Assembly (NCBI GenBank): GCA_016711605.1
Contig: JADJSS010000008.1
Span: forward strand, 124,001-188,000
Reading direction: 5' to 3'
DNA: 64,000 bases
Source: Saprospirales bacterium
GTDB taxonomy: Bacteria > Bacteroidota > Bacteroidia > Chitinophagales > JADIYW01
In this document: positions 61,456-64,000 of the stretch, in pieces
Numbering within the stretch: position 1 is the stretch's first letter
How the letters are laid out: each line of letters begins with the position of its first letter
Notes under the pieces: model-generated
What the model was told of the DNA's origin: nothing
Seen by the model: the letters and a program-made list of their open reading frames with translations, nothing else
The model's database searches: none
Translations under genes and position numbers: made by a program

Positions 61456-61905
61456 ATGATACAACTAATAAGAACCAATTCAGAAAATACAGATTTTCAA
61501 AAACTAGTAAAATTATTAGATGCTGATTTAGCCATTCGCGACGGTGAAGAACATGCATTCTACGCACAATACAATAAAATTGATTTAATAAAACATGCTA
61601 TTGTTGCTTATGAAAATGAAGTAGCAATTGGTTGTGGTGCAATAAAAAAATTCGACGAAAACACAATGGAAATTAAAAGAATGTATGTTCCAGTTGACCA
61701 ACGCGGAAAAGGAATTGCAACACTTATTTTAAAAGCATTAGAGAAATGGACTGCAGAACTATCTTATAAAAAATGTATTTTAGAAACAGGCATAAAACAA
61801 CCAGAAGCGATTGCATTATATCAAAAAAATGGCTACATCATTATTTCAAATTATGGACAATATGCAAATGTAGAAAACAGTGTTTGCTTTGAAAAAATAG
61901 TTTAA
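61456..61905 (+). CDS. GNAT-family N-acetyltransferase
   Basis: A 149-residue acetyltransferase with the acetyl-CoA motif VPVDQRGKGIATLILKALEKW (Q/RxxGxG/A) and LYQKNGYI near the C-terminus. Substrate unknown. The start at 61456 (MIQLIRTN) is preferred to the ATG at 61441. Confidence 0.88.
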   Translation: MIQLIRTNSENTDFQKLVKLLDADLAIRDGEEHAFYAQYNKIDLIKHAIVAYENEVAIGCGAIKKFDENTMEIKRMYVPVDQRGKGIATLILKALEKWTAELSYKKCILETGIKQPEAIALYQKNGYIIISNYGQYANVENSVCFEKIV

Positions 61906-61950
61906 TGTATTTTACACGCAACAAATAACCAATAACTTGTAACTATTTAC

Positions 61951-61958
61951 TATTTTTG
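61951..61958 (+). promoter_or_regulatory. -7 element giving a nearly leaderless fur transcript
   Basis: TATTTTTG ends 4 nt before the fur ATG, the same arrangement as for serA. Confidence 0.45.
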
Positions 61959-61962
61959 TTCA

Positions 61963-62424
61963 ATGGCACTCGACCAAAAAATATTCAATGAAGTAAAGCA
62001 TATTTTCACTACTTATTTAGAAAATAACAAACAGCGTAAAACACCTGAACGATTTTCTATTTTGGAAGAGATTTATACTCGAGAAGACCATTTCGATGCA
62101 GAAGAACTATATCTTCAATTAAAAAATAAAAAAATGAATGTAAGCAGAGCTACTGTTTACAATACCTTAGATGTTTTGGTGCATTCTGAGTTGGTAACCA
62201 AACATCAGTTCGGACAAAACCATGCAATGTATGAGAAATCATATGGTAACAGAAACCACGATCACTTGATTTGCATCGATTGTGGTGTTGTTTTTGAATT
62301 TTGCGATCCACGTTTGCAACAAGTAAAAAACACAGCAAGCGAATTGTTTAATCAGCAAATAAAATCACATTCTTTAACATTATATGGCAATTGTACAAAA
62401 GAAAATTGCAGCAATAAAAAATAA
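61963..62424 (+). CDS. fur: Fur-family metalloregulator
   Basis: A 153-residue Fur-type repressor. The N-terminal winged helix has KTPERFSILEEIYTREDHFD and VSRATVYNTLDVLVHSELV; the C-terminal half has NHDHLICIDCGVVFEFCDPR with a CxxC, and a second pair in GNCTKENC. These two pairs bind a structural zinc. Metal specificity (iron, zinc or peroxide-sensing) cannot be told from the sequence alone. Confidence 0.9.
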   Translation: MALDQKIFNEVKHIFTTYLENNKQRKTPERFSILEEIYTREDHFDAEELYLQLKNKKMNVSRATVYNTLDVLVHSELVTKHQFGQNHAMYEKSYGNRNHDHLICIDCGVVFEFCDPRLQQVKNTASELFNQQIKSHSLTLYGNCTKENCSNKK

Positions 62425-62437
62425 CTTTACACTTAAA

Positions 62438-63808
62438 ATGCGAAGCTCAAGATTCTTTCTATTTACTTTATTTATTTTATGCATCTCTATTTCATTTGCA
62501 CAAATTTCAATCATTCCGTTACCAAACGAAATAAAATACACTACTGGCAGATTTAGTTATGCAAAAGGTTTTGATGTAAAAACCATTCGTGGCGACGAAG
62601 GCACGCGTTTGGTTTCTAACGAACTTCTAGGTTTTTTTTCTTCTAAAAAAATTCCAATAGTACAGTTTTCTCCAATTTCAGTTTCTATTAACTTGTTAAA
62701 AGAAAATACAGTACCGAATGATGGTTATACTTTATCCATTACCAACAATAACATAGCTATTGCATCATCAACAAACGCTGGATTGTTTTATGGTTTACAA
62801 AGTTTATTTCAATTAATAAACCAAGATACTTCAACTTATAAAAAAGGAAAATTAGATACGCTGTATAAAACGTTACCATGCGTTGAAATTAAAGATATGC
62901 CTGCGTTTAAATTTCGCGGTTTTGAAATAGATCTTTGTAGCCGTTTTTTCTCGGTTGATGTAGTGAAAGAATATATTGACGAAATGGCAAAACTGAAATT
63001 AAATCATTTGCAGCTAAAATTAGTTGATAGAAAAGTATGTAGAATTCCAATTTCCAATTTTCCAAAATCAACGCTTAGCGATTCGGTTAAAGTTCAAAAT
63101 AGTGAAGGTTATTTTAGTTCCTACTCTAAAGATGACATTACAAGTCTTGTAAAATATGCACGCGAACATTTTATAACTATTATTCCTGAAATAGATTTTT
63201 CTTATTTACTATTGAATGATACTTCACTTAACCAGAAAGCAAGTGTTGATGAAATTTTAGCATTATTTCCTGGAAACTATTTACACATAAACGGCGCAAA
63301 TTATTTTAGCACAGAAACAACAGCATATATTACTGCGAAAGGAATTAAAATTATTGGTTTTGATAATGCATTATCAACTTCTATAGTTCAAAGCTATAAA
63401 AACAATAACGCTGGTGTTAATGCAGCTCAAAAGAGTAAAGATGTAATTATGTCGCCGAGAAATTTAACGGCACTCGATAATTATCAATATTGGGACGACA
63501 GTAAATTATCAAAAAACATGTTGTATTTACCATTAGATATGGTCTATAAATTCGATCCGTTATCTAAAATAAAAGATGATAAAACAGCAGAACACATTTT
63601 AGGTGGTGCTGCAACCATTAACACTCAATTTTATAAAACTAAAAAGGAATTACAAAAGCTAGTTTTTCCAAGGTTATATGCAATTGCTGAATGTTTATGG
63701 ACCAAAAAATCAAATAAAAAATCATTCAAAGATTTTGATATTCGTTTAGAAAAAATTGGCTATCCAGGTCAGCTAACAGAAAAAATAAATTGGGTAAAGT
63801 TTAAGTAA
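62438..63808 (+). CDS. GH20-like protein lacking the catalytic residues
   Basis: A secreted 456-residue protein related to beta-N-acetylhexosaminidases. The signal peptide is MRSSRFFLFTLFILCISISF-A. The N-terminal GH20b domain (ISIIPLPNEIKYTTGRFSYA) and the barrel start FKFRGFEIDLCSRFF follow. The catalytic HIGGDE motif is replaced by LHINGANYF (282-290), and the substrate His of PEIDMPGH is also absent (IPEIDFSYL). The Asp-Glu catalytic pair is therefore missing, and activity is unlikely. It may bind glycans or be a dying gene. The ATG at 62438 is chosen because the frame upstream overlaps fur. Confidence 0.82.
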   Translation: MRSSRFFLFTLFILCISISFAQISIIPLPNEIKYTTGRFSYAKGFDVKTIRGDEGTRLVSNELLGFFSSKKIPIVQFSPISVSINLLKENTVPNDGYTLSITNNNIAIASSTNAGLFYGLQSLFQLINQDTSTYKKGKLDTLYKTLPCVEIKDMPAFKFRGFEIDLCSRFFSVDVVKEYIDEMAKLKLNHLQLKLVDRKVCRIPISNFPKSTLSDSVKVQNSEGYFSSYSKDDITSLVKYAREHFITIIPEIDFSYLLLNDTSLNQKASVDEILALFPGNYLHINGANYFSTETTAYITAKGIKIIGFDNALSTSIVQSYKNNNAGVNAAQKSKDVIMSPRNLTALDNYQYWDDSKLSKNMLYLPLDMVYKFDPLSKIKDDKTAEHILGGAATINTQFYKTKKELQKLVFPRLYAIAECLWTKKSNKKSFKDFDIRLEKIGYPGQLTEKINWVKFK

Positions 63809-63812
63809 GTAA

Positions 63813-64000
63813 TCAACCAGCATTGATCAAAATAACACCTGCGATAATTACAAAAGTACCTGTAATATGTTTCCAGTTCATAGCTTCGTGAAACCAAAAA
63901 TAAGATACTAAAAACAGTCCGACGATTGTCAATGAAAAGAAAATTGCGCTTCCTGTATTTAATGAAATTGTTTTTAATGCCTCTGTAAAGCACACCGAAT
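63813..64000 (-). CDS. DMT-superfamily (EamA/SMR-like) transporter, C-terminal part
   Basis: The last 62 codons of a membrane protein, open to the right edge. Two membrane helices are visible: SAIFFSLTIVGLFLVSYFWF and GTFVIIAGVILINAG, with FHEAMNWKHITG between them, a layout of the drug/metabolite transporter superfamily. Subfamily cannot be fixed from this part. Confidence 0.6.
   Translation of the reverse strand, partial: SVCFTEALKTISLNTGSAIFFSLTIVGLFLVSYFWFHEAMNWKHITGTFVIIAGVILINAG

Overview
The window is AT-rich chromosomal DNA from a member of the Bacteroidota, probably a Chitinophagales- or Saprospirales-like gliding bacterium. The evidence is the gene content (SprA of the type IX secretion and gliding machinery, GldB, DUF4286, DUF2461), the rplM-rpsI-rpsB-tsf order, and promoters of the Bacteroidota type (TTG, 19-20 nt, TAnnTTTG) without Shine-Dalgarno sequences. 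Most of it is housekeeping sequence. No rRNA operon, canonical tRNA, prophage, intact insertion sequence or CRISPR array was seen.

Layout. 0-3 kb: lipoprotein fragment and the rplM-rpsI-rpsB-tsf ribosomal operon. 3-5.5 kb: arsenic resistance operon (arsR, DUF6428, acr3, arsC). 5.5-10.5 kb: hypothetical protein, YugP-like protease, DUF4286, TPR protein, VanZ-like protein, gcvH. 10.7-20.8 kb: sprA, ruvA, LysM lytic transglycosylase. 20.9-30.1 kb: surface and hypothetical proteins, nadE, gldB, an MBL hydrolase, an Rrf2 regulator. 30.4-42.4 kb: serA, small enzymes, odhB, a decayed HepT/MntA-like pair, odhA, rpsT, radC, DEAD-box helicase. 42.5-52.9 kb: RNA repair and Ro60/Y RNA island. 52.9-64 kb: methyltransferase, enolase, an interrupted TPR protein, a ParE-type toxin-antitoxin pair, diheme cytochrome c, OmpH-like protein, Rel, Fur, a degenerate GH20 protein, and a transporter fragment.

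The most notable region is 42.6-52.9 kb. A plus-strand operon encodes an unknown very basic protein, the RNA ligase RtcB and the release factor PrfH. Converging on it is a minus-strand operon running Ro60 (TROVE plus VWA), an array of structured RNAs, an S24/S26-like protein, a DEDDh exonuclease, a nucleotidyltransferase-like protein, a T4 Rnl1-type RNA ligase and a T4 Pnkp-type kinase-phosphatase. A divergent WYL regulator faces Ro60 across an intergenic region carrying two copies of one 19-bp operator. The RNA array holds four candidate Y RNAs. Each has a shared Ro60-type helix, and in two of them the helix carries a circularly permuted tRNA mimic (T-arm, closed acceptor stem, D-arm) with Asn(GUU)-like or His(GUG)-like anticodon loops. 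A fifth RNA looks like a tRNA with about 111 extra nt in its anticodon loop. The island therefore combines two chemically different RNA-sealing pathways, ribosome rescue, RNA quality control and tRNA-mimic Y RNAs.

The sequence appears to carry homopolymer-length errors. tsf, sprA (twice), a TPR gene, the ro60 5' end, a parE gene and a small hypothetical gene are each broken by one base in an A/T run, and two stretches (near 26.1 kb and 30.2 kb) look like poor consensus. These are treated here as probable sequencing errors unless stated otherwise.
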